Notes: generated by a model from the letters alone, not told the origin. A DNA stretch of 64,000 bases from Bacteroidia bacterium (GCA_030428705.1 JAUIDI010000001.1:744001-808000); one strand, 5' to 3'; numbered from the stretch's first letter, positions 53,353 through 62,540 are shown. Numbers and translations: made by a program.

Positions 53353-53481
53353 ATGGAAACTTTATATCAACATCAATTACGTCCTAAGATATATTATACA
53401 ATGGACCTTGGCTGGGCAACAGATCATTGGTACAGCCAAAAAAACAAAAACAAAGGAATTAACAACAATCTTAAAAACTAA
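53353..53481 (+). CDS. Short peptide gene, 42 residues, first of three
   Basis: An ATG opens a 42-residue frame ending in TAA. The product is mildly basic with four Tyr and two Trp (METLYQHQLRPKIYY, WATDHWYSQKNK, ending GINNNLKN) and no signal peptide or Cys. It lies five bases before the next peptide gene, so the two would be translated from one mRNA. A loose likeness to the peptides that follow (WYSQKN versus WSQ.RN) is visible. It was found by reading the gap directly and has no known family. Confidence 0.55.
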   Translation: METLYQHQLRPKIYYTMDLGWATDHWYSQKNKNKGINNNLKN

Positions 53482-53486
53482 AAATT

Positions 53487-53600
53487 ATGAAAGCTTCAAT
53501 CACAAAAACAGCAACAGAATCAAGAACCGGACAGTATTTTTCTACTTTGAGCAACAGTAAAAGAGCTCAATGGTCGCAGTTCAGAAATTTTAATCGCTAA
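53487..53600 (+). CDS. 37-residue basic peptide, tandem paralogue A
   Basis: ATG to TAA gives 37 residues: MKASITKTATESRTG, then QYFSTLSNSKRAQ, then WSQFRNFNR. It has about seven basic residues and one acidic residue, no Cys, no hydrophobic signal. The next gene encodes the same peptide with three changes. Of 14 codons that differ between the two genes, 11 are synonymous, strong evidence for selection on the peptide. It is not a recognised toxin, leader or ribosomal protein. Options include a signalling or toxin-type peptide, a RiPP-like precursor, or a small regulatory protein. Confidence 0.78.
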   Translation: MKASITKTATESRTGQYFSTLSNSKRAQWSQFRNFNR

Positions 53601-53636
53601 CCCCGATATTATCATCAATTAAAAAAAACAAAAGTC

Positions 53637-53750
53637 ATGAAAGCATCATTCACAAAAACAGCAACAGAATCAAGAACCGGGCAGTATTTTTCTACCTTAA
53701 GCAACAGCAAAAGGGCATTATGGTCACAATCTAGAAATTTTAACCGTTAG
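53637..53750 (+). CDS. 37-residue basic peptide, tandem paralogue B
   Basis: ATG to TAG gives 37 residues identical to paralogue A at 34 positions; changes are Ile5 to Phe, Gln28 to Leu and Phe32 to Ser. The invariant blocks are TKTATESRTGQYFSTLSNSK and RNFNR. The 36-base spacer between the genes is AT-rich and not duplicated. It is followed by a strong hairpin terminator 24 bases later, closing a three-gene operon. Both peptides begin MKAS and end FNR. Confidence 0.78.
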   Translation: MKASFTKTATESRTGQYFSTLSNSKRALWSQSRNFNR

Positions 53751-53774
53751 TCGATACTGGCCAGTAATTGAATT

Positions 53775-53816
53775 AAAAGAGGGGGCGTTATCTCAAGATA
53801 ACGCCCCCTCTTTTTT
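53775..53816. terminator. Strong bidirectional terminator after the short peptide operon
   Basis: An 18-bp stem (AAAAGAGGGGGCGTTATC with its complement, 53775-53792 and 53797-53814) closes a 4-nt loop and has T-runs on both sides. It ends the peptide operon on the + strand and the convergent DUF1080 gene on the - strand. The strength of the stem supports the peptide genes as a real transcription unit. Confidence 0.9.
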
Positions 53817-53828
53817 GAACCATGCATC

Positions 53829-54527
53829 TCACTTAGGTTCCGAATCACTCAAAGTACTAATAGGAGTAAGTGCGACCTTTCGAAATTCGACTTCCGAGCC
53901 TTCGGCCTGCAGAGCAATTTGTCCTTCACTTGCAGTGGCATTGTAGCCATGATTCACCAAATCACCGTTTAACCAAACCTTAACCTCATTGTTCAAACAT
54001 TCGATAGTCATATAATTCCACTCCCCCACCGGGTTTTCAGAGTCATCGGTAAGGTTCAATATCCTTCTTTTTTTGCCTTCCGTAATTCCCCACTCCCCTT
54101 TTGGCCCTCTTCTTTCGATCATATTATCGACTGCTATATCTTCAACAATACACCAAAAATCGCCGGCATTTTCATGCATCATTTGCACTTCTATTGATTT
54201 GGGAAACATTTTATACAAAGATCTTGGGGTCGATGCGAAAACAAGGGCGCCACAATTACCGGGCTCTCCGGCGAAGCGGTATTCGATTTGTAGTCGAAAA
54301 TCACGATATACCTTGTCGGTAATAACATGTCCCTGTGGGGTGCCGAGGCTCACCAACATACCGTTTCTGACAACAAAAGGATTTTTCGCATTGGGAATAC
54401 TGTCCATTTTTGGTACATCGATATGCCATCCATCCAAGTCTTTTCCGTTAAAGAGTGAAACAGTGGTTTGGGACTTACATCCCATAATCATTAAAATGAA
54501 TATTGTCAATAAAGCTGTGTTTTTCAT
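53829..54527 (-). CDS. DUF1080 (3-keto-disaccharide hydrolase family) lipoprotein
   Basis: From the ATG at 54527 the protein has 232 residues with a lipoprotein signal (FILMIMGC). The DUF1080 fold is clear: VSLFNGKDLDGWHIDVP, then LQIEYRFAGEPGNCGALVF, then GQIALQAEGSEVEFRKVAL. It is the third family member in the window and borders the sugar locus. Its 3' end meets the peptide operon at the shared terminator. Confidence 0.9.
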   Translation of the reverse strand: MKNTALLTIFILMIMGCKSQTTVSLFNGKDLDGWHIDVPKMDSIPNAKNPFVVRNGMLVSLGTPQGHVITDKVYRDFRLQIEYRFAGEPGNCGALVFASTPRSLYKMFPKSIEVQMMHENAGDFWCIVEDIAVDNMIERRGPKGEWGITEGKKRRILNLTDDSENPVGEWNYMTIECLNNEVKVWLNGDLVNHGYNATASEGQIALQAEGSEVEFRKVALTPISTLSDSEPK

Positions 54528-54562
54528 TTGGTACAATTTTTAAGTATTACGGGGTGGGTAGT

Positions 54563-55495
54563 CTATTTTCCGGATATTTTGCCGGAAAATCTTGAAAAAA
54601 GTACTAATTTTTTTCTTGTGTTTATAAAATAGACCCCAGTTAATAAAACGACTGCCGCGATAATGGATTGCAATGTGATTTGTTCGTCGAGAAAATACCA
54701 TCCTAGAATAAGTGCAATGATCGGATTTACATAAGTCGATGTAGCTACTTTTTCGGGAGATACTACCTGTAGCAGATAATTGAAGGCCGTAAAGGCCACA
54801 ATACTACCAAACAAGATTAATAACAGCATTGACAACTGTACTTCGGCACTCCAAGATACAGGAGATGTCCATTTTTCCCCAATGATGGGACTGAATAGTA
54901 GCATCAAACCTCCTCCGGTAAGCATTTGATAACCTGTATTGATCAGATAGTTTTTGGGTAGATCGGCCCTTGACACGAACAAACTGCCATAACCCCAACT
55001 TAACATCGCCAGAAAAATCAGAAACATCCCCAAAACCGAGCCTTCCTGGCGAATTATTTCTTTTTGACTGACCAATAGATAAATTCCTATGAAACCCAAT
55101 ATGACCCCTACCACCGACATCAATTGAATTTTTTTGCCCTGCAGTACTCTCATAAGCAGTAATATTAATAGCGGCTGGGCGGAAATTTCTAAAGCGGCGA
55201 AACCACTATCAACAAACTTCAAGGCCCAGACCACTACTCCATTACCAAAACTGAGGAACAAAAACCCGGCAATTATCGTGTTGAAAAATTGCCGCCAGCT
55301 GATCAGTATATCAAGTCGCATTATCTTGGCGATAATGAGGATAAGAATTCCGGCGATTACAAATCGTAATCCCGCCAACATAAAAGCGGGCAGCTCCGTA
55401 ACGGCTATTTTATTGAGCAAATAAGTAGAACCCCAAATTACATAAATGGCGAAGAAAGCCAATATTATCAAAGTCGGGTTTTTGGGTCGGTCCAT
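54563..55495 (-). CDS. EamA/DMT-family transporter
   Basis: This 310-residue integral membrane protein has about ten helices arranged as two EamA repeats (VIWGSTYLLNKIAVTELPAF in the first, then the second half from about residue 150). DMT transporters export amino acids, metabolites or sugar-derived compounds. It is upstream of the DUF1080 lipoprotein on the same strand (35 bp gap) and may be co-transcribed. Confidence 0.93.
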   Translation of the reverse strand: MDRPKNPTLIILAFFAIYVIWGSTYLLNKIAVTELPAFMLAGLRFVIAGILILIIAKIMRLDILISWRQFFNTIIAGFLFLSFGNGVVVWALKFVDSGFAALEISAQPLLILLLMRVLQGKKIQLMSVVGVILGFIGIYLLVSQKEIIRQEGSVLGMFLIFLAMLSWGYGSLFVSRADLPKNYLINTGYQMLTGGGLMLLFSPIIGEKWTSPVSWSAEVQLSMLLLILFGSIVAFTAFNYLLQVVSPEKVATSTYVNPIIALILGWYFLDEQITLQSIIAAVVLLTGVYFINTRKKLVLFSRFSGKISGK

Positions 55496-55717
55496 ACTAA
55501 TCTAGAAGGTCGGTTATTCCAAGTCAATATTAAGAATAACCTTCAATTTAAAGAGCGTATCGACATGAAAAATGTAGTTTATGGATAAAAAGATCCATCA
55601 GACCCAAATTGCCTATAAGAATTGAACAGTACTTGATTATTTTTATATCTTGAGGAATCGATAACACACAATGTGTACAGATTAATGTGATTAATTTGGC
55701 ACATTTAATTTAGGGGG

Positions 55718-56323
55718 ATGAAAATATATTTACCATTACTGTTCCTGCTTTTGGCAATACCGGTCTCAGGACAGGAAAGACCTATAAAAGTGGTCACTGA
55801 AGAAATACCGAATCGATTGGCTTTTTATGCCATTAACGAAAACGACCAGGATTTCGATGTAACGATTACGATTACAGGAAGTAACTTTAGACAAAGTAGG
55901 GCCCGCCCAAGACCAATTCGGGTTCCTGCGACGTCAAAAGTACATTTGAAAACAATAGTACTGGTTCGTGGTAAGAAACCATCATATTCTTATGACCTTG
56001 AAGTAAATGATAGTCTCTCGAACCGCGCCTTAAAAAAGGAGTTTGAAAAGGTAAAAATAAAACCTAAGAAGTCTATTATTGTTTATTTGCCTAAAAACTG
56101 TACTTCTTGCGACAGTTTGATAACCCCGCTCCAAAATGGAAAATACCTTTTTACGCAACATAAATTGGAAGCCAGGCCCGATATGCAGTCACAACTTCAA
56201 GGTGCCTTGGGAAGCACGAATCCCATTGATTCGCTGACTACACCGATCTTGAATGTCGGGGGCAAACTCTTTACGAGAATTACAAACTATGCAGCCTTAT
56301 TGGAAGTTTTGGACAAAGAATAG
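55718..56323 (+). CDS. Secreted protein with glutaredoxin-like C-terminal part
   Basis: The 201-residue protein has a signal peptide (LPLLFLLLAIPVSG), a beta-rich N-terminal domain of about 95 residues, and a C-terminal segment with KSIIVYLPKNCTSCDSLI, a CxxC in a glutaredoxin-like position, followed by TTPILNVGGKLF that resembles the cis-proline strand. It may be a periplasmic disulfide reductase. It stands alone, divergent from the transporter. Confidence 0.7.
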   Translation: MKIYLPLLFLLLAIPVSGQERPIKVVTEEIPNRLAFYAINENDQDFDVTITITGSNFRQSRARPRPIRVPATSKVHLKTIVLVRGKKPSYSYDLEVNDSLSNRALKKEFEKVKIKPKKSIIVYLPKNCTSCDSLITPLQNGKYLFTQHKLEARPDMQSQLQGALGSTNPIDSLTTPILNVGGKLFTRITNYAALLEVLDKE

Positions 56324-56334
56324 TCGATTGACCA

Positions 56335-56844
56335 TTAAGGGCTAGCAAGATTACTTTCCAGGGGCATAACTCGGCCGTAATAACTTATTGTACTTCTATC
56401 AATACTTCTAATAAGTAAATTGGCCCAACCCGAGCGACCTATTTCCAAGACCAACCCAAAGCGATCATAGTTGTTTTTGGCACTGAATTTAATGGTAATC
56501 TTGTCTTTCTTGTCATCATATTTAACCATTTGATCCTCAATTTTGGTTTCGAAGGCAATTGCCCCTGGTTCTCCGAAACCACCACCAGCGAACCGCTCTC
56601 CAAAGAAAGGCATATAGGCCGTAGTCGAATCGTTGACGACCTTGAGATAATTGGGGTTGGTTACTAAGCTTATACTGGAACCTCCTCTGGGAATGGCCCG
56701 ATCCGCTACAAAAACAAACTCACCTGAAGCTATCAATTCTTTGATTTCAGCGTATTGTGCTTCTTTCTTCTCTGCTTTTGTCTGGCCGAAAACAGAATAG
56801 GTCGCCAAAAACAACAACACGAATAGTTTAAAATTTCCCATCAC
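56335..56844 (-). CDS. DUF4251-family secreted protein
   Basis: The 169-residue protein has a signal peptide (FKLFVLLFLATYSVFG) and the DUF4251 pattern: GEFVFVADRAIPRGGSSISL, then YMPFFGERFAGGGFG, then FSAKNNYDRFGLVLEIGRSG. The family is common in Bacteroidota and its role is unknown. It converges with the glutaredoxin-like gene 11 bp away. Confidence 0.82.
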   Translation of the reverse strand: MMGNFKLFVLLFLATYSVFGQTKAEKKEAQYAEIKELIASGEFVFVADRAIPRGGSSISLVTNPNYLKVVNDSTTAYMPFFGERFAGGGFGEPGAIAFETKIEDQMVKYDDKKDKITIKFSAKNNYDRFGLVLEIGRSGWANLLIRSIDRSTISYYGRVMPLESNLASP

Positions 56845-56880
56845 ATTTTTTATTTAGGAACCACAATTCTTGTGCCAAGC

Positions 56881-58764
56881 TTACCTGACGATCGGTAACC
56901 GAATCTGTGAGGGATACTTTTTTGAGTGATATACCCGGTTATGGGCCACAACGCCATCTTTTTCATCATAATTCTTACCCCCAGTATTTAGATTTCGGGC
57001 AAAACGTGGAAAATTACTACTTGAAATTTCTACTCTAATACGATGTCCCTTTTCAAAATAGTTGCTTGTCGACATTGGCGTCAGGTCAATTTTGTAGACC
57101 TTTCCTTTTTTCATAAAGACTTCTTTATCGTATCCTTCACGATAACGTGCCCTTTGAATCGTTTCATCTAAATTGTATGCCCTTCCATCGGGATAAACAT
57201 CGATCAATTTGATGGTAAAGTCGGTATCCTTGGCATCGGAAGACACATAAAGTATCGATTCGATAAACCCGGAAATCTCCGTACCTTCTTCTAAAGGCTC
57301 CGTTGTAAATACCAAAATGTCGTTCCGGGTTTCCATTACACGTTGGTCAAAAGCACCTCCTTTTACGGCATTGCCCGTACAGCACACGTTTCCGCCATAT
57401 GAATTCACAGGATTCATCGGGTCGTAGACAAAGGCATCATATGACTCGCTCTCGGCAGGTTTATCGGTTGACAAGATACCATCGCCAAAAAGACTGTTGG
57501 CGCCCTCTTCACTATTCAAGTAGTAGGTGGTCAGTTTCGCAGTTGCAGGGGGCCAAGTTTCCGACGCTTGCCATTTATTGCTCCCCATGGTATAATACTG
57601 AACCCTTGGGGTATTCTTCTTAAAATTGTTTTTTTCATCTTTGAGCCATAGATCGAACCAGTCATAGATCTGTTCATCGTAGTTCAGTCTGGCATCCCCG
57701 ACGTTACGTTCTCCCACTATCGTTTTTTCGGTAGCCCGGGTATATGCGCAATGTAAAGTTGGTGCGATAACCAAATATTGGTTATCACGTACTTCGGGAT
57801 TCTTTGCGTTCGAACGAACGTGGTTGAACAGGGCTAGATTCGGACTAATAGAAACATCGTACCAGGAGGCGAACCAAAAACTTGGCACTCCAAAATCCAT
57901 ATTGTCATGGTAAAGTCCGCCCTTGTACCAATCTTGATGATTTGGTGTTCTGCGTACCATTTTATCGAAAATTTCCCGCTTGCCATTTATATTCTTGAGA
58001 ATATCCTGAATAGGAAGATGTGCCAGAGCTTCTTTCATGTCAACCGGGGGATTTTCAGGGGCAAGATCATAGAAACGCGATATACGGATCAAATCTTCCT
58101 GGGTCGCACCTTCGGGAATCCTCGGTTTAAATTTGTCATGTTCAACCCCATACAACCATGCAAAAAATAACATCTGTTCCGCCCCTCCCCGATACCAGTT
58201 GCCTTGTTCAAAATAATCCCCGACCCGTCCTACTCCGGCTCCAAACCCCTGTGGTACCATGGCCGCATGCGAAGGATGGTCAAGAGCCGCCACTGCCATC
58301 TGCCATTCTGCGGTCGACGAACACCCCAAAGTACCTATTTTGCCATTGGACCATGGTTGATCTTTCATCCAACTAAAGGCATCGTAACCATCGGTCAGGG
58401 GCATGCCTAAAATATCCCACTCCCCTTCCGAATAATAGCGTCCCCTCTCATTCTGTACAACATAGGCATAACCTCTTTTTACCGCTTCATAAGCTCGTTG
58501 TGCGGTCCTTGTTCTTTGTTCACCATCTCCCCATGAATTGAAATTATATGGAGTCCTTGAAAATATAATCGGATATTTGCCAGGTGCTTTGGGCCGATAG
58601 ATATCGGTGGCCAAACGAATGCCATCGCGCATGGGCATCATTACTTTCTGGTCCACGACCGCAATTTCCTGAAGTTGTTTTAAAACATCTTCTTGACCCT
58701 CGACATTAGGGACAATGACAAATAAAAACAAAAGACCAATACAGGTTTTAGCCACATTTTTCAT
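56881..58764 (-). CDS. CocE/NonD-family hydrolase (X-Pro dipeptidyl-peptidase-like)
   Basis: The 627-residue protein has a signal peptide ([16 protein letters not shown]), an alpha/beta hydrolase domain with the likely nucleophile in [12 protein letters not shown], and a C-terminal jelly-roll ([20 protein letters not shown] and [17 protein letters not shown]), as in CocE and X-Pro peptidases. The nucleophile box is GCSSTA where the family often has GxSYxG, so specificity may differ. It likely cuts esters or proline-containing peptides outside the cytoplasm. Confidence 0.9.
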   Translation of the reverse strand: MKNVAKTCIGLLFLFVIVPNVEGQEDVLKQLQEIAVVDQKVMMPMRDGIRLATDIYRPKAPGKYPIIFSRTPYNFNSWGDGEQRTRTAQRAYEAVKRGYAYVVQNERGRYYSEGEWDILGMPLTDGYDAFSWMKDQPWSNGKIGTLGCSSTAEWQMAVAALDHPSHAAMVPQGFGAGVGRVGDYFEQGNWYRGGAEQMLFFAWLYGVEHDKFKPRIPEGATQEDLIRISRFYDLAPENPPVDMKEALAHLPIQDILKNINGKREIFDKMVRRTPNHQDWYKGGLYHDNMDFGVPSFWFASWYDVSISPNLALFNHVRSNAKNPEVRDNQYLVIAPTLHCAYTRATEKTIVGERNVGDARLNYDEQIYDWFDLWLKDEKNNFKKNTPRVQYYTMGSNKWQASETWPPATAKLTTYYLNSEEGANSLFGDGILSTDKPAESESYDAFVYDPMNPVNSYGGNVCCTGNAVKGGAFDQRVMETRNDILVFTTEPLEEGTEISGFIESILYVSSDAKDTDFTIKLIDVYPDGRAYNLDETIQRARYREGYDKEVFMKKGKVYKIDLTPMSTSNYFEKGHRIRVEISSSNFPRFARNLNTGGKNYDEKDGVVAHNRVYHSKKYPSQIRLPIVR

Positions 58765-58871
58765 AAACCGGTAAATTTTAAAGTTTGTTGGTATCCTTTA
58801 AAAATACACAGATTTACGCTTGCGACCCGTTCTTTTTCTTAACTATTTTGTTTATCAAATGGAAACCAAAG

Positions 58872-58902
58872 AAAAAGCCCCACCGTAAACGGATGGGGCT
58901 TT
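58872..58902 (-). terminator. Rho-independent terminator after the - strand lipoprotein gene
   Basis: On the - strand, AAAGCCCCA pairs with TGGGGCTTT around an inner 3-bp stem and TAAA loop, followed by a T-rich run. It begins about 20 bases after the stop of the gene at 58923. Confidence 0.85.
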
Positions 58903-58922
58903 CGCTTAAGCTATTTAAAATG

Positions 58923-59726
58923 CTAGTCTTTTAGTGAAATCTCTTCGGTGGCTCCGTTGGGATAAGTCAAAAGAGCCATATCATCACAAGTTCCATCACC
59001 AAAATCAACGGTTACGATCAAACCGTTCTTCTCGACGGTCATATTGCCTTCATTGATATAGGAACACGCCCAATTACCGGTCAATGTAGAACCAACGGCC
59101 ACTTTATAAGTATTGCCGTTAACTTGCAAAGTCCAATTACCATCTATGGTATAAGTAGTAGTTTCAAAACTATCGCCCAAATTAAGCCCAAAAGTTCTTG
59201 TGCCGCTTTCAACAATGGTCGATTCATCTTCCATGATAACGGTCATATTACTTGTTATTGCCAATGAGATGCTTCCTTCCTCATTATTGCTGGTAACAAC
59301 GTAACTTCTCGTTCCGCTTAATTTGATCGTTCCTACATAAAAATCGGTATAGGTCGCCGTAAACGCCGCCGACCCTTCTGATGTTTCATAAACGACGGAC
59401 AAGGTGCCATTGACATTATCCGTTCCATTTAAATTACAATTTTCAAAAGTCGCTGTAAATCCGGTATCGGAATATTCTGCCGAATAACATTCCTCTACCT
59501 TACCTGACTTTGCACTATTGTCCTTATCCATATAGAGCTCTGAAAGCACATTGTCGGCAACACTTGAAATATCATCGGTTTCAAGAATGGTTTTCAATTC
59601 GGTATTTGAGAGTTCTTGATCCTCCGTATAGGTTTTGTCATCCTTGCTACAGCCGATTAAGAAAAGGGCCGTTGCACCATAAAGAACCGATAGTTTCGCA
59701 ATTCTGCTGAATTGTTTCATATTCAT
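58923..59726 (-). CDS. Lipoprotein of unknown function
   Basis: The 267-residue protein has a lipoprotein signal (LYGATALFLIGC). The body is mostly beta strands rich in Thr, Ser and Asn (AAFTATYTDFYVGTIKLSG and VTSNNEEGSISLAITSNMTV), with acidic patches and a few Cys. No known domain. An alternative start lies two codons later at 59720. It ends at a clear terminator. Confidence 0.75.
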   Translation of the reverse strand: MNMKQFSRIAKLSVLYGATALFLIGCSKDDKTYTEDQELSNTELKTILETDDISSVADNVLSELYMDKDNSAKSGKVEECYSAEYSDTGFTATFENCNLNGTDNVNGTLSVVYETSEGSAAFTATYTDFYVGTIKLSGTRSYVVTSNNEEGSISLAITSNMTVIMEDESTIVESGTRTFGLNLGDSFETTTYTIDGNWTLQVNGNTYKVAVGSTLTGNWACSYINEGNMTVEKNGLIVTVDFGDGTCDDMALLTYPNGATEEISLKD

Positions 59727-59895
59727 AAATTTTGTGGGTTACAGCCTACTAACGTAAATAAGGGAACTTTTAGTGTGTGAACCGGAGTACAGATCGACGT
59801 AGGTAACATGGTTTAACGTAAAGATAACGTTGTCAGCAACCTAATCATTGGCCCTTAACGGGCAAAACAACTAATGAAGTACAAAAACTCGTAGG

Positions 59896-61128
59896 TCAAC
59901 GTTTTAGCATAAAGTAACCTCGAAGAGGGGGTGCATTCAATACATCAATGGCGAACCAATAGGTATTCGGTGGAAGTTGACGGCCATTTACGGTACCGTC
60001 CCATGACTGGTCGGGAGCCAATTGTTTCAATAACTTACCAAAGCGATCAAAAATATAAACGTTCAGAACAGTGGTATTTTGGGAAGATCGTACGACCCAT
60101 TCGTCATTGAAGCTATCATTGTTGGGCGTGAAGAAATTCGGAACAATTTCGTTCACATCGTCCGATGACGGTCCCGTGACCGTGAAAGATGTAACTATAC
60201 AGTTCTCGGCGCGCAATTGTCCCTCATAAGGAATTATAAACGCATAAATGCGTTGGCCTATAGGTAGATTTTCCGATAACTGATAGGTCGTAACATTGCC
60301 AACGTCTTCTTGGTTTACGATATCCGTACCTCGGGGAGTCGTACCAAGTGAAATGAAATACCCATCAACATTGGTTACCGCAGCCCATTGTAAATCTGCA
60401 TCTACAGGAACATCTACAGAGCCATCTTCGGGTGAAAGGAGTTCGGTACAAAAAGGCAAAGGCGGACCATCACCTGTGGTGAATGAAATCGGGTTGCATC
60501 CAGTTGCCGGCCCAAAATCATTATAGGGTACAATGGTAACAAAGTAAAGTGTTCGAGGTTTGAAATCAGGCGGTTTAAAATTGGTGCCGTTCCCTACATC
60601 CTCATTATTCAACACAATAATACCATTTGGGTCGTTCTCACGTATGGTCATGCGATAACCCGATGCGCCAAAATCGCGTATCCAAGTAATATTTGCAGTA
60701 ACGGAAACCAAGTCATCACCATCGGTCGGATTGATTATCTCGGTACAAAGGGGGGGTACGGCCCCACCGGTGGTAAAGACTTCTTCGGGACAATTGTCAA
60801 AATTGCCTGAACCGTCATAAGGGGTTATTGTAACGTAAATCATTTGAAAAGATGGTAGGTTGTTTGCAAAATCATACGTGTCGACATCGCCGACATCAAC
60901 AGCATTGAGAATTTCAGTGCCTCCCGATGATGTGCCGACGGATAAAATATAACCTGAAGCGTCCATCACTTGCTGCCATTCCAAATCAGTAGTTATCGAA
61001 ACGCCAACAGCTCCATCGATAGGAAAATTCAATTCGGTACATGCAGGTATTTGTCCGTAACCAATAACCACTCCCATCAGGATGGCCAACAAATCAAAAA
61101 TTTTGTAGAATCGAGTTTTGCCCAACAT
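59896..61128 (-). CDS. T9SS cargo protein with type B C-terminal sorting domain
   Basis: The 410-residue protein has a signal peptide (FDLLAILMGVVIGYG), then three fibronectin-like repeats, each opening with CTEL/CTEI and PxDG and ending FTT or FTV. A C-terminal domain of about 85 residues starts EIVPNFFTPNNDSFNDEW and reads NVYIFDRFGKLL and GTVNGRQLPPNTYWF, ending FMLKR. This is the gliding-motility-associated type B domain that sends cargo through the type IX secretion system. It is probably a surface or secreted binding protein. Confidence 0.92.
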   Translation of the reverse strand: MLGKTRFYKIFDLLAILMGVVIGYGQIPACTELNFPIDGAVGVSITTDLEWQQVMDASGYILSVGTSSGGTEILNAVDVGDVDTYDFANNLPSFQMIYVTITPYDGSGNFDNCPEEVFTTGGAVPPLCTEIINPTDGDDLVSVTANITWIRDFGASGYRMTIRENDPNGIIVLNNEDVGNGTNFKPPDFKPRTLYFVTIVPYNDFGPATGCNPISFTTGDGPPLPFCTELLSPEDGSVDVPVDADLQWAAVTNVDGYFISLGTTPRGTDIVNQEDVGNVTTYQLSENLPIGQRIYAFIIPYEGQLRAENCIVTSFTVTGPSSDDVNEIVPNFFTPNNDSFNDEWVVRSSQNTTVLNVYIFDRFGKLLKQLAPDQSWDGTVNGRQLPPNTYWFAIDVLNAPPLRGYFMLKR

Positions 61129-61256
61129 AGAGTGCTTTTTCAGAAAACCTTGACCCTTATCCCTTCTTAAACTCGGATAGGGGCAATTTCAAAAGTTTAC
61201 ATTAACATGGGTAAGTATGGGGTCGTATAAACCAGACGAAACTTTCTAAAGATAAA

Positions 61257-61291
61257 TAAAAAATCACGCCGAATAAATAAGCGTGATTTTC
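61257..61291 (-). terminator. Terminator region after the cold-shock gene
   Basis: On the - strand, AAATCACGC pairs with GCGTGATTT across an 11-nt loop, followed by a T-run. It lies about 70 bases past the cold-shock gene stop and before the sorting-domain gene. Confidence 0.75.
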
Positions 61292-61360
61292 GAAGAAGTT
61301 AAACTATGGATTGTTACTTTAGGACAACATCTATAGTATTATCGATGAAGTTTGTCCTTT

Positions 61361-61810
61361 TTATGTTTTTTTAACCCGAACTGCATTTAGGCCTTTCATG
61401 CCTTTTTCAAGTTCAAAGGAAACCTTATCGTTTTCTTCTATCTCGTCTATCAGACCACTAACATGAACGAAGTATTTCTCCGAGTTCTCGTTATCAATGA
61501 TAAACCCAAATCCCTTCGAGTGATCGAAAAAGGAAACCTTGCCATTTCTAACGGGATCTTCAGGCTCCTGTTCCTCTTTTTTAGGGATTCCCAAAACGAT
61601 ACTTTCGGCATCGACCTTTACCTTTTTTGCGGGGTCGGGAGGAGTATCGGTAAAATGACCGTTCTCGTCAACATAGACCAACATGTTTTCTAACCCCCCA
61701 CCCGTGGCATTTGCTTTACGGGCCTCTTTTCTTTTCTGTTTCTCTTCCCGCTTTTTCAAGCGCTTTTTTTCGCGTTCTTTTTTTCCAAAGGTCTCTTGTG
61801 CTCTCGCCAT
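61361..61810 (-). CDS. Cold-shock domain protein with basic N-terminal extension
   Basis: The 149-residue protein has a very basic N-terminal 45 residues (GKKEREKKRLKKREEKQKRK), a linker, and a C-terminal cold-shock domain with the RNP1 and RNP2 boxes (KGFGFI and YFVHVSG). It binds single-stranded RNA or DNA; the charged tail would add nonspecific nucleic-acid contact. The 5' leader holds a small GC hairpin near 61839-61852 (CGCCC with GGGCG). Confidence 0.9.
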   Translation of the reverse strand: MARAQETFGKKEREKKRLKKREEKQKRKEARKANATGGGLENMLVYVDENGHFTDTPPDPAKKVKVDAESIVLGIPKKEEQEPEDPVRNGKVSFFDHSKGFGFIIDNENSEKYFVHVSGLIDEIEENDKVSFELEKGMKGLNAVRVKKT

Positions 61811-62048
61811 TTACTTTAAATTTTTTAATTATGATCTACGCCCTCTGGGGCGGTTGCCATTGAAATACTAAATTAACGTGCGGGAGAAGGACAATTTTAA
61901 GATTGAAAACCTAAGCAATTTATTCAGCGGAACAATAACAGTTACCACAAGGCAAAATACTATTCGCCATATTTAATGGGCAATCCATCAAAGATAACTT
62001 TGTATTCACATTGATGCAAATACTTCGCCTAAAAAATCATATTGTACA

Positions 62049-62486
62049 CTATTTACGGTCTTTTAACCTGTAGACAAATTTAAGACCGCTCCAATCATCA
62101 TCAATTGCACATACTTTTACATCTACCAGTCCATTCTTTAGAAGATAACTGCGTATGTAATCCCGTGAGAGGTCGGTTTTTATCGTAGAACTGCCCTTTG
62201 GCCAACTGACCCATAGTATTCCATCTTTCTTGAGTAATGGTTTTAGTCGAAGGGAATCTTCATGAAATTGAATCATTTCTGTGCAAAAAAGGTGTATAAA
62301 GTCGGCAGTTTCCGGTTTTTCTTCCAGTATCGGATAAACTTCAGGACAACCGACCAGTAATTGCCTATAGTTATGGGGTTCGTTTGAGAAAATTACATGA
62401 AATCCCTCTTTAATGCCCAATTTTTTCACCAATGGTGTTCCGGAATATCCCGCAGATGACATAAACATAAAGGTAGGGAAAGACAT
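62049..62486 (-). CDS. DUF3052-family protein
   Basis: The 145-residue protein opens AGYSGTPLVKKLGIKEGF, the DUF3052 signature, and continues with DFIHLFCTEMIQF and ILWVSWPKGSS. It is small, soluble and of unknown role. A second Met (MFMSSAGYSG) is a possible later start. It is divergent from the GntR regulator. Confidence 0.85.
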   Translation of the reverse strand: MSFPTFMFMSSAGYSGTPLVKKLGIKEGFHVIFSNEPHNYRQLLVGCPEVYPILEEKPETADFIHLFCTEMIQFHEDSLRLKPLLKKDGILWVSWPKGSSTIKTDLSRDYIRSYLLKNGLVDVKVCAIDDDWSGLKFVYRLKDRK

Positions 62487-62540
62487 TTTTCTTTCAAAAC
62501 ATCTAATAAAACCGAATCGATGGCGTTAGAATTCTATAGA

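Noticed and set aside
53353-53750. Firm RiPP (lanthipeptide or similar) assignment for the short peptides
   Set aside because: No Cys, no leader/core boundary that I recognise and no adjacent modifying enzyme, protease or exporter of a RiPP type. Kept only as one option.
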